DNA of 64,000 bases, from NCBI RefSeq assembly GCF_958445495.1, contig NZ_CAUCSQ010000005.1, positions 1 to 64,000 of the forward strand, written 5' to 3'. The notes under the pieces were generated by a model that was not told the origin of the DNA, ran no database searches, and was given only the letters and a program-made list of their open reading frames with translations. Source of the stretch: an uncultured Bacteroides sp. Its GTDB lineage: Bacteria; Bacteroidota; Bacteroidia; Bacteroidales; Bacteroidaceae. A program made the position numbers and the translations under genes. Positions 8,607 through 19,146 of the stretch are shown piece after piece. Numbering within the stretch: position 1 is the first letter of the stretch; each line of letters starts with the position of its first letter.

Positions 8607-10304
8607 TTACCAACCTGCATTCTGTACCAGTTTGTGGTTTTTGAAAAGTTCGGTATTCGCAATCGGATAGAAATACATTTTATCCTGTATATGATAAGTG
8701 GCAAGTAACATTTTCGTATATTGAACGGTTCCGTCAGCTTGCTTGACTACTTTCACTTTATAAATGTTCTGCATGTCATCCAGTTCTTTCCAGCGACGCA
8801 AATCCCAAAAACGTTGTCCTTCGAAAGCGAATTCCACACGACGTTCATTTTTTAACCGTTTCAAGAAGTTATTTTTAGTCATGCCGGCAGGATAAGGCGG
8901 CATTTTTACATCTCCGCGGTCACGTACCCGGTTGACGGCATCACGCGCGCTCAGATTATAAGAACCGGTGTAGTCGGGATCACCGTAAGCGTTTACCATT
9001 GCTTCCGCATAGTTCAACAGGATTTCTGCGTAACGGAATAAAATCCAATTATGTTGCTGACTGGTAGTAGTCTCACCCGGCTCAAAAGTGACGCTGTTAT
9101 TTACATATTTTTTAAGGTAATATCCGGTAGTGGTTGTATTTTTAATGGGTTGGCCGTTCTTGCCGCCTTCGAATATCTCTACTGGAGCCGTTTTGGGCCA
9201 TTCCATACCATTATATACAACAGTCATTCCCAGGCGGGGGTCACGATTTGCATAGGGTTCTTTAGCCATTGACTCATTACTCCAATCAAAGGCCGTACCA
9301 TCTGCCATTTCATAGGCGCTTACTAGATTTTCCGTTGGACAGGTGGTAGTAGAGCCTTTAGTTACCCCCATCGGAAAGTTAGCTGACTCAAAACTTGTAT
9401 TTGCACCTGTAGGACGACACATGATAACTTCTTTGCTCTGGTTGTTGGTCGCACCATATAGATTAGAATATTTTGCATCCAAGCTATATCCCAAATCACT
9501 TGCTTGGCTGATAAGCTCATACGCTGCTTGAGCAGCATCTTTCCATTTCTGAGTATCATCAGCGGAATATAAAGGACTGGCAAGATACAGAGATGCACGA
9601 GATTTCAAGGCAAGTGCCATGCCTTTGGTAGCTCGTTGCAAGTTACCCTCCCCGCCAGGCATATTGTTATAATTGACAGGCAGTTTGCCGTTAGCCAAAT
9701 CCGTACATTCGCTGATGATAAAGTTGAGGATAGTGGCCGCATCCGAAGGTTCTGCTTCGTTGGCTTCTTCTTGGGTCAGAGTTTGGGTTATCAGAGGTAT
9801 GTTCTGATAACGTTTTACCAGTTCAAAATAATAGAATGCTCTCAGGAAACGAACTTCATGCTCATAATTCAGATAACTTTTATAATCGTCGGCAAAACCG
9901 TCGGAATATTTCCATTCGTCAAATGTCAGTCCTACACAGTTTTCCAAATAGAAATTAGCGTCATGGATGGCGTTATAGTAAGTCCCGAATACGTCATTGA
10001 CTGTATAATTGGCCGACCATGTACCATTGATAAACCGTTGGATGGCAGATGATTCGTAGATATGTATAGCATCATCCGTAGCTGCGTCTTGCATAGCTCC
10101 CGATGTATTGCAGAAATCGTGTGGCAGATAGCTGTACACTTGTGTAGCCAATTGTTTCACACGGTCCATGTTATCCAAAATTTGTTGTTTCGAGTAATAA
10201 TCCGTTTCACTGCAATCCATAAAATCACAACTCGTATATAAGGGAGAGGATACTACCGAAAGCAGTAAGGCGATATGTTTGATTTTAAAATGCTTCATGT
10301 TCAT
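8607..10304 (-). CDS. SusD-like outer-membrane lipoprotein (second pair)
   Basis: A 565-residue SusD/RagB family protein. It has a lipobox ending in SPLYTSC near residue 26, the SusD helical motif RAFYYFELVKRYQNIPLIT, and the C-terminal signature RRVEFAFEGQRFWDLRRW. SusD proteins sit as a lid on the SusC channel at the cell surface and hold the oligosaccharide before import. It starts 7 bases after the preceding SusC stop, so the two form one translational unit. It is the second of two SusC/D pairs in this operon. Confidence 0.95.
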   Translation of the reverse strand: MNMKHFKIKHIALLLSVVSSPLYTSCDFMDCSETDYYSKQQILDNMDRVKQLATQVYSYLPHDFCNTSGAMQDAATDDAIHIYESSAIQRFINGTWSANYTVNDVFGTYYNAIHDANFYLENCVGLTFDEWKYSDGFADDYKSYLNYEHEVRFLRAFYYFELVKRYQNIPLITQTLTQEEANEAEPSDAATILNFIISECTDLANGKLPVNYNNMPGGEGNLQRATKGMALALKSRASLYLASPLYSADDTQKWKDAAQAAYELISQASDLGYSLDAKYSNLYGATNNQSKEVIMCRPTGANTSFESANFPMGVTKGSTTTCPTENLVSAYEMADGTAFDWSNESMAKEPYANRDPRLGMTVVYNGMEWPKTAPVEIFEGGKNGQPIKNTTTTGYYLKKYVNNSVTFEPGETTTSQQHNWILFRYAEILLNYAEAMVNAYGDPDYTGSYNLSARDAVNRVRDRGDVKMPPYPAGMTKNNFLKRLKNERRVEFAFEGQRFWDLRRWKELDDMQNIYKVKVVKQADGTVQYTKMLLATYHIQDKMYFYPIANTELFKNHKLVQNAGW

Positions 10305-10311
10305 TTACTTT

Positions 10312-13089
10312 TTAGAATGATAAGTTAACACCAAAAGTACACTGAGTCATGGTCGGATGGTTTGTTCCGATATTTTCAGGGTCTAATACTTTAATCTTAT
10401 CTATACAGAAGAGATCGTGTCCACGTACGAAGACTTTGGCGCTTTTGATGAATTTGCTTTTTTTCATCATCTCCTGTGAAAAGTTATAATAGAGTTCCAA
10501 CGTGCGTAGTTTCAGATAAGACGCATCGGACACCCACAAGGAATTGGTCGTATAGTTATTAGCGGAACCTTCCGAGGTCAAACGCGGATATTTGGCATTC
10601 GGAGTTTCCGGTGTCCAGCGATTGTTGTAATATTCAGTAGACACAGTACTATTGTTAATCAAAGGCCAATACACGCTCGAAGTGTTCAATAGGCAACTCT
10701 GATTTCCTGTTCCCTGAAACAGGGCATAGATACCGAATCCTTTGTATTCCAGATTCAGGTCGAAGGAATAATAAATTTCCGGCATAGCGCTGTATCCCAA
10801 AGCGATCTGGTCATAAGCATCAATTACTCCGTCATTGTTCTGGTCCTTATACTTCAAATCGCCCGGACGTACATCGGATAAGTTCTGTTTAACGTTTCGG
10901 TTGTCTATCTCTTCCTGATTCTGGTAAATACCTTCCACTTCATAACCGAAGAACTGTCCCAAACGTTTGCCTGTACGTTTCAAATAGTCATGAGGACGGT
11001 ATTCTTCATTCTGATTCATGATTTTGTTACGGTTGAAAGTCAGCATACCACCAATCTGATAGTTGAAATCTCCGATTTTATCCGCCCAACGCACACTCGT
11101 TTCCACTCCATAACTATTCACAACTCCATTATTAATTTGAGGGGTAACCAAACCGAATATGGAAGATACAGCATTATTTCCGCTAACGAGGATATCTGTC
11201 CGGTGATCGTAAAAGCCGTCAACGGTAACAGATAATTTCCTGAAAGCCATAAAATCAAATCCTGCATTTAATTTATGAGATTTCTCATAAGTCATGTCAA
11301 CGATACCCAATTGGGTAATTTTCATACCACTGATACTCGCCGGATTTTTTCCGAAGTAATAGCTTCCTCCTGTTCCATATACATCTAGGTAAAGGTCTGT
11401 ACCGTAATCCGCACGTCCTACAATACCGTAGGAAGCACGAAACTTCAACAAATCCAGCCAGTCACTTTTCAAAGCCTCCTCCTCCGATATAACCCATGCG
11501 GCTCCCACGGACGGAAAGAGTCCCCATCTATGCCCCGGTTCCAAGATGCTGGCTGCAGAACCAGACAAAGATGCATCCAACACATAACGGCGGTCATATA
11601 CATAATGTGCCTGCGCCACTACATCTATAAATGCTTTTGAATTATTCTGTCCCTTAGCATTCGTTTTATCCATATTGTATTGCAAGGTTGCAGTCAAACT
11701 GTGTTTATTCCAATTTCCGGCATAGTTAGCATAGGTTCCGAAATTGAAATGATTGACCGAGGAACCGACACTCTTGCTGAATGAAAGAGAACCTTCATTG
11801 CGTAAAGTATTATAAGCAATCTCTCCGGTTTCCCAATCCTTTGTCGCTTGTTCATATCCGAAATTCATGGTATTGTTGTCCCAATAGGAAACACTGTTAT
11901 CCAATCCTACCTGAAATCCTACTGACAATCCTTTCACCAGGACACTTAAATCCTGATTCAGTTTCATATCCGCATACATGTTGCGGGTTTGGGAACGCGC
12001 ATATCCTCTGCCGGAAATACTTGCCACCGGATTATTGGAATACACGGTAGTTCCTCCCCATATACCACGGGAAGTTTTAACAGGAAACGCTCCCGAAGGT
12101 ACTTGGTACAACGCACTGAAAATATTCGATGTAGTTTCTCCGGGACGATTATGTTCGGAGAAGTTTCCGAACAGGTTCAGTTGTACGGTAGTCGTAGGAC
12201 TGACGGTGACATCCAAATTGGTACGAATGTTCAGTTTTGAATATTTGAACTGAGTGGAATAACCTTCATTGTCGCTTGTGGGTTTCAATATGCCATTATC
12301 GTTCAGATAATTCAATTGAGTAAAATAACGTACAAACTCTCCTCCACCTCTTGCCGAAAAGGTCACATTGTTTCCGTAACTATGGTCACGTAATGCTTCA
12401 TTCCACCAGTCTACGTCTGGATATACATCCGGATTACTCCGGGTTTTGAAAGCGTCCAACTCTTTAGCCGAATAACGCGCCGATAGCCCGTCATTAGTCA
12501 ATCCTTCATTCAACGCTTTGGCATAAGTGTATCCGTCAACCAATTCCGGTAGACGTTGCGGCGTAGCCACATTGAACTGGTAAGAGAAATTAATCTCAGG
12601 TTTACCCATCTTTCCGCGTTTCGTTTTCAACAATATGACACCATTGGCTCCTCTTATTCCATAGAGGGTTGTAGAGACTGCGTCTTTAAGGACGGTCACG
12701 GATTCTATCTCGTCAGCACTTATCTGATCTAATGAACGTTCGAATCCGTCAACCAACACCAATGGAGCGGTAGAACTACTGGTTCCGTATCCGCGTACTC
12801 TCAATGTCGCAGCATCGTCCCAAGCGTTACCCGCATTTTGTAATACCTGCAATCCGGGAATCAGACCATAAAGCATATTAGAGTTGTTAATACTTTTTTT
12901 ATGCGAAAGTTCTTCCTCACTTACTACCGCAGTTGCCGTAGTCGATTCCTTCAAGTCGAAAGAAATGCCGCGTCCATACTCTATAGCCACCTTACTTTTG
13001 CGTGCAAACTGGTTGTCCTGCCCTTGCGCCATAATAACTGCAGGCGAATACAACATACACGCTACTAATAACTTGATACTTTTTCTCAT
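10312..13089 (-). CDS. SusC-like TonB-dependent transporter lacking the N-terminal regulatory-type domain (second pair)
   Basis: A 925-residue outer-membrane beta-barrel of the SusC/RagA family, driven by TonB. I start it at the ATG at 13089 (MRKSIKLLVACMLYSP), which gives a normal signal peptide; an upstream ATG at 13125 would add 12 polar residues. Unlike most SusC proteins it lacks the carboxypeptidase-regulatory-like domain and goes almost directly into the plug (LVLVDGFERSLDQIS, YGIRGANGVILLKTKRG). The barrel ends with a terminal aromatic (LSF). Such short SusC proteins are often found as the second of two tandem pairs in a PUL. It follows the first SusD after a 43-base gap. Confidence 0.94.
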   Translation of the reverse strand: MRKSIKLLVACMLYSPAVIMAQGQDNQFARKSKVAIEYGRGISFDLKESTTATAVVSEEELSHKKSINNSNMLYGLIPGLQVLQNAGNAWDDAATLRVRGYGTSSSTAPLVLVDGFERSLDQISADEIESVTVLKDAVSTTLYGIRGANGVILLKTKRGKMGKPEINFSYQFNVATPQRLPELVDGYTYAKALNEGLTNDGLSARYSAKELDAFKTRSNPDVYPDVDWWNEALRDHSYGNNVTFSARGGGEFVRYFTQLNYLNDNGILKPTSDNEGYSTQFKYSKLNIRTNLDVTVSPTTTVQLNLFGNFSEHNRPGETTSNIFSALYQVPSGAFPVKTSRGIWGGTTVYSNNPVASISGRGYARSQTRNMYADMKLNQDLSVLVKGLSVGFQVGLDNSVSYWDNNTMNFGYEQATKDWETGEIAYNTLRNEGSLSFSKSVGSSVNHFNFGTYANYAGNWNKHSLTATLQYNMDKTNAKGQNNSKAFIDVVAQAHYVYDRRYVLDASLSGSAASILEPGHRWGLFPSVGAAWVISEEEALKSDWLDLLKFRASYGIVGRADYGTDLYLDVYGTGGSYYFGKNPASISGMKITQLGIVDMTYEKSHKLNAGFDFMAFRKLSVTVDGFYDHRTDILVSGNNAVSSIFGLVTPQINNGVVNSYGVETSVRWADKIGDFNYQIGGMLTFNRNKIMNQNEEYRPHDYLKRTGKRLGQFFGYEVEGIYQNQEEIDNRNVKQNLSDVRPGDLKYKDQNNDGVIDAYDQIALGYSAMPEIYYSFDLNLEYKGFGIYALFQGTGNQSCLLNTSSVYWPLINNSTVSTEYYNNRWTPETPNAKYPRLTSEGSANNYTTNSLWVSDASYLKLRTLELYYNFSQEMMKKSKFIKSAKVFVRGHDLFCIDKIKVLDPENIGTNHPTMTQCTFGVNLSF

Positions 13090-13132
13090 GAGTATATTGT
13101 TATTTCTATTTTCTGTTAATATCATTGTTTAA

Positions 13133-14971
13133 TTATTCCCAACCCGGATTTTGTACAAGACCATATCCTTTATTGATTTCTTTAGAAGGGAATGCACTCA
13201 GACACCATCTGGGCTCAAAACCGCCATTCCACCACACACGGGTGTATTTGGTCAGCTCAAACGGAACAAGCTTATACTCGCCTGTGTCTTTATGTTTGTA
13301 CACATGCAAGCCATGCAGTTTCTTTTCAAAGACATCGTAAAGTTTCCAACGAATCAAGTCAAAAAAACGAACTTCTTCATAGCCGAATTCACACGCACGC
13401 TCACGCAACAAAGCTTCACGAAACTCTGTCTGTCCCAAACCTTTTTTAAGTCCGGGCAGGTTTACACGGGCACGTACTTTATCAACGGCATCATACGCCT
13501 GTGCATTCGGAGCGCCGTAATATTCATTCAATGCTTCCGCATAACTGAGATAAATTTCCGGTAAGCGTAAGAACGGCCATTGGATGGGGCGATTCTGCCA
13601 AGAGGAATTACGGTCTAACCCCCATTTGCGGCACGCCAATCCCGTTGCCAGGCTCAACTCATGCATTTGTCCCGCTTTCCAGTCTTGGCCTTGCGGATAA
13701 TCATCACCGTCTGGTTCTGTCAGTCCGGCTTTACGTCCATTGAAGTCATCGCCGTCAAGAATAAATGTTTCATACAAACGCGGGTCACGGTTTAGGAAAG
13801 GATTTTTTGCGTGTTCCGGGTTGTTCCAGTCAAAATCTGTACCGTCCGCCATCTGAAACATATCAAAATATTCTTTTGTAGGACAATAACCTCCCCAACG
13901 GATAGAATTACTCATTATTGAGTTTTTGGACGGACTTAATATGCCTCTTCTTACGGAAATCAATGTCTCTGTGGTTCCACGGTCAAAATATCCGCTCGTA
14001 AATGCCTGCCGCTCAGTAGTCGTTCCATTATCACCGGCTTCAACCAGTTTATAATATCTATTGGAACTGAGAGCGGTAAAAAACTGTTCGCAGGCATCAA
14101 TAACAAGCTTCCAACGTTCTTTGTCATAATTTCCGAACCAAGTCATTAATTGCCGGGAAGCTTCCCCATTATAATAAGGTTCCGTATTGTTGAACAGCGG
14201 GCTGGCTACAAATAAAAGAACTCGCGCTTTCAATGCCATAGCACCGGCTTTACACATGCGTCCGTCCCAATTGTCCAAATCCGCGTCAGAGATTCTCCAA
14301 GGGAAATCCGGACAGTTAATGGCTTCATCCAACAATCCGACAATGAAATCGACCGTCGCCTGCAAAGTGGAGCGTCCTGGAAGATTGGTGTCTTCCGGGT
14401 CAATGGCATGGTCTACAATCGGCAAACCGCCATAATGCCGCAGCATATGGGAATAGTAAACAGCAACAATCATTTTAGCTTCTGCTTTCAGGCGAGACTT
14501 CTCCGCAGCATCCATATCCGGCACACGGTCTACATTTTCACAAAATAACCAGGCATGGCGGATGGCTCCCCACATCCCGCTTTCATTATTATTAAAACGA
14601 ATTTTTGTCGCCATATATGTACCTCTGGGGGTATCTTCTATCGAAGCATTATAGTTGCCACTATAATATACTTTCATTACGCCCGAATATCCTACATTAT
14701 CATAGTTCAAATCCGTCAGGCCTTCCAAAGTCCCAAGCCACATTTGTGTCCAGTAACCGGAAGTCTCTATTCCATAAGGAAGTGACTGATAACTCTTCCA
14801 TAAAATACGACGGGCATATTCCGCCGAAGAAAATATGGTATCAATCGTTACATCCGAACTCGGCGGTTTCTGCAGGAATTTGTCTCCGAATGCTAAATCC
14901 TCACAAGAAACAGTTGTAAACAGAGTTCCCATCAAAAGGACAGTATATAATAGTTTTCTTAATGATTTCAT
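13133..14971 (-). CDS. SusD-like outer-membrane lipoprotein (first pair)
   Basis: A 612-residue SusD/RagB family lipoprotein with lipobox TLFTTVSC. Family blocks are the helical stretch MIVAVYYSHMLRHYGGLPIV, and near the C-terminus RERACEFGYEEVRFFDLIRW. It would cap the SusC encoded just upstream (21-base gap) and bind the polymer or large oligosaccharide of PUL 1. It is only distantly similar to the second SusD in this operon, so the two pairs may take different fragments. Confidence 0.95.
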   Translation of the reverse strand: MKSLRKLLYTVLLMGTLFTTVSCEDLAFGDKFLQKPPSSDVTIDTIFSSAEYARRILWKSYQSLPYGIETSGYWTQMWLGTLEGLTDLNYDNVGYSGVMKVYYSGNYNASIEDTPRGTYMATKIRFNNNESGMWGAIRHAWLFCENVDRVPDMDAAEKSRLKAEAKMIVAVYYSHMLRHYGGLPIVDHAIDPEDTNLPGRSTLQATVDFIVGLLDEAINCPDFPWRISDADLDNWDGRMCKAGAMALKARVLLFVASPLFNNTEPYYNGEASRQLMTWFGNYDKERWKLVIDACEQFFTALSSNRYYKLVEAGDNGTTTERQAFTSGYFDRGTTETLISVRRGILSPSKNSIMSNSIRWGGYCPTKEYFDMFQMADGTDFDWNNPEHAKNPFLNRDPRLYETFILDGDDFNGRKAGLTEPDGDDYPQGQDWKAGQMHELSLATGLACRKWGLDRNSSWQNRPIQWPFLRLPEIYLSYAEALNEYYGAPNAQAYDAVDKVRARVNLPGLKKGLGQTEFREALLRERACEFGYEEVRFFDLIRWKLYDVFEKKLHGLHVYKHKDTGEYKLVPFELTKYTRVWWNGGFEPRWCLSAFPSKEINKGYGLVQNPGWE

Positions 14972-14992
14972 GATTTATATTAATTAATTTAA

Positions 14993-17900
14993 TTAGAAAC
15001 CGACTTTCAACCCCACATTCACCACTTTAATCAACGGATAGGCTGTTCCACTCGGGTCACTTTCCGGATCGGATACCTTGAAACTATCAAAAGTCAACAG
15101 ATTATATCCGGACATGAAAATACGAAGTGAACCTATATGCGCTTTCTTCAGCAAAGGGCTTGGGAATGAATATCCTACTTCAATATTTTTCAGACGGACA
15201 TAGGAAGCATCTCTCAACCAAAGATCTGAATCCTGATAGTTATGGGACTTACTTTTGAATGAAAGTGCCGGCGCTTTGGCCGAATTTCCCTTTTCCGGAG
15301 TCCAGGCATCTTCAATCATATATTTCATAACGGCCGAGTTATTACTCTCCCCAAAAGGAACACGGTACATCGAACTCAACAAACGTGAAGTTTTAAAAGC
15401 TCCGGCCCACGTCATACTGAAATCAAACCCTTTCCATGAGAATCCCATATTCACACCTGCCGTGTACAGGGGATATTTCGGGTAACCGATATCACGGACA
15501 TCTTTTTCATCAATTTGCCCGTCACCATTCAAATCCTTGTATTTCACATCACCGGCAAGAGGAATATAACCTGAACCTTGATTGGCAATACCGCCCTCTT
15601 TACCTTTAAGATTTTCATAATTAGCCGCCTCTTCTTCTGTAAAATATCCATCAAACACATAACCGAATTGTTGTCCTACCGGCTTGCCCTCTGTCTGCAT
15701 CCATTCATAAGGATAGTGGATTTCATCGATGAATACGATTTTATTTTTGGCATACGATAGGTTGGCTCCGATATAATAACGTACTTTGCTGATTCGGTCA
15801 TCCCATTTCACATTAATTTCATATCCTTTATTATCTACTTTACCGATATTGGCGATTGGAAGACTGACAGCCAGGTACCCGGGAGATACCGTACGAGATT
15901 TCAGGATGTTCTTACGATGTTCGATAAAGTAATCGAAATTGACGCTCAAACGGTCTTTGAAAAATTTGGCGTCAATACCATAGTTTTGTTTCTCCGATGT
16001 TTCCCATGTTACTTTAGGGTTACCTTTCTTAGATTCCGTTGCTCCTGCAATAAGGGTTGACGTATTGGTTCCAAAGCTATAACTGCCCGAACTAATCAAA
16101 TATTTATCAGGCAGATATAGGAAACGGGAATAATCACTCACGCGGTCATTACCTACGATACCGTAAGAACCGCGAAATTTTAAATAAGTAATGATTTTTT
16201 TTATCGGCCGGAAGAACTTTTCTTCCGAAACAATCCATCCGATAGAACCGGCAGGAAATAAGCCGAAGCGTTGACCTTCCGCAAAATTCTCGGAACCATT
16301 ATAACCAACACTTGCATCCAGTAAATATCTGGTTTTGTAATCATAAGTGGCACGGCCTACCAAACCGACATAACTTCTCGGAATACCTATGAATTCACTG
16401 GGACTGTTACCTTCAAAAGGGTAATACGTCATAGACTGATTATACATAGCCAGTGCTGAAATATGATGGTTGCCGAAATCACGTTTATAATTAACGGCAG
16501 CCTCCAAATACCAGTTTCTTGTTTGTCCTGTACTCTCGGTATATCCAAGTTTCTGATAATCCTGTGTCTTTTTATAAATTAATTCACCGTCCGTATTATA
16601 AATAGCTTCATATTTATTGGCACGGCCTTCACGACGTTTGGTTATAGTAACTCCACTGTTATAAGCACCTTTTACATGGACTTGCAACCCCCGGGTCAGG
16701 AAATCGAGCTTTTGTTCCAATTTGAAGTCAAAATTCAAAGTATTTTGTGTACGATTATTGTATCCTTTACCATAATATACGTTCAAACCGTCCGCATAAT
16801 TACCTACCGAAAAAAGATCCTGGTCGGAAACGACCCATTTCCCATCTACAATTCCTGCACCTGCAAACGGAACAGCCGTATAAATATCACGGAACAAATA
16901 TTTAAGATCCGTATAGGTACCGTTGTTATAATTAGGTTCTTGCTTATCATTCAGGTAACCTCCCAAATTCACTTGCATAGAGGTTGTCTTGGTAACATCA
17001 ATATCCATATTGATTCGATAGTTGTAACGATTATACTTAAAGCCTTTGTCGTTACCATTTTCTTCAAAAGTATTGAATAAACCGTTTTGGGTAAATACAC
17101 CTAATGAAGCAAAATACCTTACTCTCTCGGAACCTCCTGATATATTAAAATTATGCTGTGTTTGCAAAGCTGAACTCTTTATCAACATATCTGTCCAACT
17201 GGTACTTGGATATACCAACGGGTCACTATTCGTACGGAATTTCTCGACAATATCCGAAGAAAATGCCAACTGGTCCTTAGATACGCCATCGTGTAATTGG
17301 GCGTTATTATAAGCTGCAGCATATTCATAACTGTTTGCAAATTCCGGTACACGCGAGGGCATCTGCCATGCAAAGGTAGTAGAGAAATTTACTTTTGCCT
17401 TTCCTTGTGTTCCACGCTTGGTAGTAACTAGAATGACACCATTGGCGCCACGCACCCCAAACACAGCCGTAGCAGAAGCATCTTTTAAAACTGTAATACT
17501 TTCCACTTCATTCGGATCCAACTGGAAGAAAGAACGTTCCACACCATCAACCAACATCAAAGGTTGCGATAAATCAGCACTTAACGAACCGACACCACGC
17601 ACATATAATGTAGCATCGTCAGCACCAGGTTGACCGCTGGACTGCACACTGGCAAGACCGGTAACCTTACCGGTCAATGCATTCGCCATACTGGCAACCG
17701 GAGATTTCAACAATTCTTCATTATTAATAGAGGAAAGAGCACCTGTTATAGTGACTTTTTTCTGAGAACCGTACGCAATTACCTGTACTTCCTGAAGTTC
17801 CTGGACATTTTCACTCAACTGAATCTTCAGATTTCTCTCTCCTTTATAAGGGATTTCTTTATTTTGATATCCAATATAAGAAACTGTAATAATAGCTCCT

Positions 17901-18181
17901 ACCGGAACTTTCAATGTAAAATTACCGTTTATATCAGTAATCACTCCCGTACTCGTGCCTTTCACAGCAACAGTTGCCCCAATAACAGCCCCCGAACTGT
18001 CTGTAACCGTACCCGAAACTTCAATGACCTTTTGCTGTTGTACCGGTTCTTCATTCATAGAAATAGAAAGCAGATTGGATTCTACCCCTAATGGAAAAGC
18101 AGCCTGTCCTATGGACAATGTGACAGTTAACAGCCATATCCTACAAGGAATCTTCATAGAACTGACTCTCTTTTTTTTCAT
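14993..18181 (-). CDS. SusC-like TonB-dependent transporter (first pair)
   Basis: A 1062-residue SusC/RagA outer-membrane transporter and first gene of the PUL 1 operon. After the signal peptide comes a carboxypeptidase-regulatory-like beta-sandwich (about 52-130, starting VIEVSGTVTDSSGAVIGATV), the TonB box region (ELQEVQVIAYG), the plug (VFGVRGANGVILVTTKRG) and the barrel ending in GLKVGF. An internal ATG (18157) is an alternative start that still leaves a signal peptide. The leader of about 130 bases runs from a candidate promoter at 18319-18326. SusC proteins import oligosaccharides across the outer membrane using TonB energy. Confidence 0.95.
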   Translation of the reverse strand: MKKKRVSSMKIPCRIWLLTVTLSIGQAAFPLGVESNLLSISMNEEPVQQQKVIEVSGTVTDSSGAVIGATVAVKGTSTGVITDINGNFTLKVPVGAIITVSYIGYQNKEIPYKGERNLKIQLSENVQELQEVQVIAYGSQKKVTITGALSSINNEELLKSPVASMANALTGKVTGLASVQSSGQPGADDATLYVRGVGSLSADLSQPLMLVDGVERSFFQLDPNEVESITVLKDASATAVFGVRGANGVILVTTKRGTQGKAKVNFSTTFAWQMPSRVPEFANSYEYAAAYNNAQLHDGVSKDQLAFSSDIVEKFRTNSDPLVYPSTSWTDMLIKSSALQTQHNFNISGGSERVRYFASLGVFTQNGLFNTFEENGNDKGFKYNRYNYRINMDIDVTKTTSMQVNLGGYLNDKQEPNYNNGTYTDLKYLFRDIYTAVPFAGAGIVDGKWVVSDQDLFSVGNYADGLNVYYGKGYNNRTQNTLNFDFKLEQKLDFLTRGLQVHVKGAYNSGVTITKRREGRANKYEAIYNTDGELIYKKTQDYQKLGYTESTGQTRNWYLEAAVNYKRDFGNHHISALAMYNQSMTYYPFEGNSPSEFIGIPRSYVGLVGRATYDYKTRYLLDASVGYNGSENFAEGQRFGLFPAGSIGWIVSEEKFFRPIKKIITYLKFRGSYGIVGNDRVSDYSRFLYLPDKYLISSGSYSFGTNTSTLIAGATESKKGNPKVTWETSEKQNYGIDAKFFKDRLSVNFDYFIEHRKNILKSRTVSPGYLAVSLPIANIGKVDNKGYEINVKWDDRISKVRYYIGANLSYAKNKIVFIDEIHYPYEWMQTEGKPVGQQFGYVFDGYFTEEEAANYENLKGKEGGIANQGSGYIPLAGDVKYKDLNGDGQIDEKDVRDIGYPKYPLYTAGVNMGFSWKGFDFSMTWAGAFKTSRLLSSMYRVPFGESNNSAVMKYMIEDAWTPEKGNSAKAPALSFKSKSHNYQDSDLWLRDASYVRLKNIEVGYSFPSPLLKKAHIGSLRIFMSGYNLLTFDSFKVSDPESDPSGTAYPLIKVVNVGLKVGF

Positions 18182-18318
18182 ACGTTTTCAATTTTAATGG
18201 TTAATAAAGTGTGCATGTTAATAGTAAAAAGACAAGTAATATCTCTCAACCTGAAAGGGGAGTAACCAAAATCTGATTATTTTTCATACATAAAAGATTT
18301 TTATAATTATTTGAAACA

Positions 18319-18326
18319 CAAAAGTA
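18319..18326 (-). promoter_or_regulatory. Promoter -7 box of the PUL 1 operon
   Basis: On the minus strand this reads TACTTTTG, a full match to the Bacteroides -7 consensus TAnnTTTG. A clear -33 TTTG is not seen, as expected for an activator-dependent PUL promoter. It lies about 135 bases before the first SusC start. Confidence 0.6.
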
Positions 18327-18369
18327 GAGACAATACAAATATTTAGATATAAAAATTTTCCTTAATAAC

Positions 18370-18399
18370 TGCACAAATTGTATGTGGACAAATTATACA
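18370..18399. promoter_or_regulatory. 15-bp tandem repeat upstream of the PUL 1 promoter
   Basis: TGCACAAATTGTATG and TGGACAAATTATACA lie side by side (11 of 15 identical), 44-73 bases upstream of the -7 box. This is a plausible activator-binding region for the PUL 1 HTCS, though the spacing is shorter than the 21 bp usual for AraC-type half-sites. The remainder of the gap 18400-18950 is very AT-rich and has only a GATTATAAC/GTTATAATC inverted repeat (18609-18635). Confidence 0.35.
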
Positions 18400-18957
18400 C
18401 ATCGTTGAATAAGTTGTAATCTATCAGTAAATTAATATCTTACGATTTTATTTGATACTAAGGAATAATAACTAAACGACAAAAACTATAAGATTTTTTT
18501 CTTTATTCATCTCTCCTGCATTATATACTTTTAACTTATCTTCTTGTAAACGAGAATTAAAAATAGAAACACATTATACATATATACTGTTTTGTTATCC
18601 TAAAAAAGGATTATAACCTTTTATCAGTTATAATCTCATTCTATCCCAATTACCCTATCCTAACTCTCTTCGATTACATATTTTTCTCATTTTAAACATC
18701 ACTACGCCATAGCTTCCTGATTTATAGAAAGTAAAAACACTTATTCATATTCCTTTCCGTTTTAAAATAACTGTCCGAATACATCTCACAATGATTTACA
18801 TGCGGTATTAAGGAAGAATGCCGGAATAATAAGAGCATAATAATAAAAGTACTAAATTTATAATCTTTACATTTAAATGCCTATTACGATGTTCTCATTA
18901 ATCAAACTGCTATTTTTCATTTATGTCAAATCATACTCCAGTTTCTAACAACAATCA

Positions 18958-19107
18958 TTAATTCTCAATCGGCATTTCCGGAAACCCGTTTATATAAGTA
19001 ACCTTTCCCGCTCCTTTGCAAAACACATCCGAAATATAGATATTCCTAAAAACGGGAGTTTTCTCACTTATCCTCGGGACCGAAAGAACCTTTGCCGCAT
19101 AATACAT
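18958..19107 (-). pseudogene. C-terminal remnant of a GH28 polygalacturonase-like gene
   Basis: The minus strand reads MYYAAKVLSV, then EKTPVFRNIYISDVFCKGAG, then KVTYINGFPEMPIEN and a stop at 18958-18960. The pattern (aromatic-rich YY, TPVFRNI, the strand VxxxGA, then GxPEMPIEN) is what I expect in the C-terminal beta-helix coils of Bacteroides GH28 enzymes. Some 350-450 residues of the enzyme are missing, and the sequence upstream (19108-19150) no longer reads as GH28. Family call is from motif recognition; the open frame and stop are seen directly. Confidence 0.6.
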
Positions 19108-19146
19108 ACGCAGGAACCTATATGTTATAATAAAACCTGTCCATTC

